From: an uncultured Clostridia bacterium
Lineage (GTDB): Bacteria; Bacillota; Clostridia; Lachnospirales; Anaerotignaceae
Reading direction: 5' to 3'
DNA length: 7,682 nucleotides
Assembly: GCA_958420075.1 (NCBI GenBank)
Contig: CATZIM010000077.1
Span: forward strand, 1 to 7,682
In this document: piece after piece, positions 6,520 through 7,682 of the stretch
Layout of the letters: each line of letters opens with the position of its first letter
How positions within the stretch are numbered: position 1 is the stretch's first letter
Translations under genes and position numbers: made by a program
Notes under the pieces: model-generated
The model's database searches: none
What the model was told of the DNA's origin: nothing
What the model saw: the letters and a program-made list of their open reading frames with translations, nothing else

Positions 6520-7682
6520 TTAAGGTGTATCGTTTTCTGTGGGCTCGCTTTTTTCGTAAGCTGCCAGTTTTTCCTGCAAAGCATCTACTTGTGCTTTCCA
6601 TTTTGCGTTGACAGCGGAAATTTCTTCGCTGCGCTGGGAAAGAAGTGCCCGCAGTTCCTCCAGTTCGTTATTTTCTTCTTCGCGTACAGGAGATGGCGCG
6701 GAAGCGGCGTATAACTGGGATTGAACAGGGAGCGGCGTATTTTCTGTGAAAATAGCTGGATGGAAATTGTTCTGTCTGTCGCCGATGGCTTCGGCGGCGA
6801 AAGGATCAGATGCGCCTATGAATTCACCTTTCAGACTTTGCAGGGGGAAGGGGAATGTGCAGCGTTCTACAGGGCCAATGGATGTGCCGTTTTCACAGAT
6901 ACATCGCATAGGCAGACCATTTGCACACCAGAAAAGTATGATCTTATCCTGCTGGCGATAAATCAGACAATGGTCGCAGGCAGAACCGCTTTCCCAAAGG
7001 ACGAAGGGACGTCCAACGGCAGAACCCTGTTTGCAGCGATAAACAACCTGATTGCGGAACAGGTTTCGGCTGAGATAGAGAATATGCATCTGCTGGTTGT
7101 CTTCCAGAATGGAAAAATCTGTGCAGGTGCCCCCTGTCTGGATGAGAGGGGAAAGACTGCCTAGGGTGAAAGGAGAAAGAAGGATTTCACGGGCGCTGAT
7201 GGTGCTGCGATGAGAACGATAGTACAAAATCACATGATTTTCTCCCAACCTTCGTCCCAGAAAAGGCGCTCCTGGCAGCGGCAGAAAATGATCGATCTGA
7301 TAAGGGGGCTGCCACTGTCCTTTTTGGAATAGGGCGTATTCTAAAATGTGATTGCCGCTTTGGGGCTGGGAAACGCCGTAGAAAAGACGGAAAGCGTCTT
7401 TTTGCGGTGCCATGAAGCAATAGGTATTTTGCCATCGTTTGTCACCTGCCTGCCACAAAGGGCGCGGTTCCCACTGCATCAAGTCAGAAGAAGCGGACAA
7501 TATGAGCCGTCCATCGGTGGTGGGATAGAGCAGGTATGTATAAGATTCATATTGGCAAAGAGAAAAAGCGGAAACGCCTTCCGCAATACAAAAGGGGGTA
7601 TATTTGCCATCAGAAGTCTGTCTGCGGCACCACAGACGGTTATGCTCCAGAGAAAAAACAGCAATGTCCCCCTGTGGGGTTT
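6520..7682 (-). CDS. Propeller-like protein with C-terminal coiled coil, function unknown (5'-truncated)
   Basis: The minus-strand frame is open from the TAA at 6520-6522 to the right edge, giving 386 visible codons, so the start is outside. The TTG at 7498-7500 is an internal Leu: the 60 codons upstream continue the same kind of protein (LWCRRQTSDGKYTPFCIAEG, then YLLYPTTDGRLILSASSDL). The body (7682 to about 6700) is a run of short strand-like units with repeated patterns such as RLFYG, LYYRSHR, ILYLSRN and ILFWCANG, each about 45-55 residues apart and often followed by W/P/L-rich turns. This suggests a beta-propeller like BNR/sialidase or GH43-type folds, but I see no intact Asp-box or catalytic set. 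The last ~55 residues (6523-6690) are charged and heptad-like (LEELRALLSQRSEEISAV and on), a probable coiled coil for oligomerisation, ending in a Pro/Glu/Asp-rich tail. No function assigned. Confidence 0.8.
   Translation of the reverse strand, partial: TPQGDIAVFSLEHNRLWCRRQTSDGKYTPFCIAEGVSAFSLCQYESYTYLLYPTTDGRLILSASSDLMQWEPRPLWQAGDKRWQNTYCFMAPQKDAFRLFYGVSQPQSGNHILEYALFQKGQWQPPYQIDHFLPLPGAPFLGRRLGENHVILYYRSHRSTISAREILLSPFTLGSLSPLIQTGGTCTDFSILEDNQQMHILYLSRNLFRNQVVYRCKQGSAVGRPFVLWESGSACDHCLIYRQQDKIILFWCANGLPMRCICENGTSIGPVERCTFPFPLQSLKGEFIGASDPFAAEAIGDRQNNFHPAIFTENTPLPVQSQLYAASAPSPVREEENNELEELRALLSQRSEEISAVNAKWKAQVDALQEKLAAYEKSEPTENDTP

Noticed and set aside
4884..6584. 566-codon minus-strand open frame opposite hcp
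   Set aside because: It is antisense to a fully conserved Hcp, its translation is Cys/Phe/His/Gln-rich without domains, and it runs through the bidirectional terminator.
6721..7164. 147-codon plus-strand open frame inside the minus-strand propeller gene
   Set aside because: It lies wholly opposite a longer frame with consistent protein character; no promoter and no family match.
7498..7500. TTG at 7498-7500 (minus strand) as the start of the propeller-like gene
   Set aside because: The frame is open for 60 more codons to the edge and the translation continues the same repeat style; the TTG is an internal Leu.

Overview
The window looks like chromosomal core and near-core DNA from a strictly anaerobic, moderately low-GC Firmicute, most likely a gut-type clostridium (Lachnospiraceae/Anaerotignaceae/Oscillospiraceae; the exact family is a guess). 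The support is: strong AGGAGG-type ribosome binding sites before most genes, GC content in the forties by eye, a hybrid-cluster protein with the Cys spacing of strict anaerobes, and an exported phytase-like protein ending in a stalk-like repeat of the sort clostridia use. I see no tRNA, rRNA, CRISPR array, insertion sequence or prophage gene.

Layout. (1) 1-1529, plus strand: the 3' part of a gene for a phytase-like esterase/propeller protein; its start and any signal peptide lie left of the window. A weak hairpin with a T-run follows. (2) 1654-1977: a short orphan basic protein with its own extended -10 promoter. (3) 2033-3001: a Gfo/Idh/MocA oxidoreductase of the dihydrodiol-dehydrogenase type, whose promoter overlaps the 3' end of gene 2; a clean terminator follows. 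(4) 3175-4179: a LacI-family repressor whose effector pocket has lost the usual Asn-Asp and Phe-Asp-Asp residues; a strong hairpin follows. (5) 4410-4751 and (6) 4779-6413: a small cupin and the hybrid cluster protein Hcp, 27 bases apart and almost surely one operon. A 24-bp dyad lies upstream, placed as a Crp/Fnr-type activator site would be. A bidirectional terminator closes the operon. (7) 6520 to the right edge, minus strand: a large protein of unknown function with a beta-propeller-like body and a C-terminal coiled coil; it runs off the window.

How the parts fit. The cupin-hcp pair is the clearest functional unit: Hcp handles hydroxylamine/NO-type nitrogen stress, and the cupin probably has a related small-molecule or redox role. 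The oxidoreductase and the LacI regulator are adjacent but separated by a terminator and have separate promoters. A sugar- or polyol-related link between them is possible but unproven. Genes 1, 2 and 7 have no evident functional tie to the rest. Overall the region is mostly ordinary. The parts worth a second look are the dyad before cupin-hcp, the unusual LacI pocket, the uncharacterised minus-strand propeller/coiled-coil protein and the orphan gene 2.
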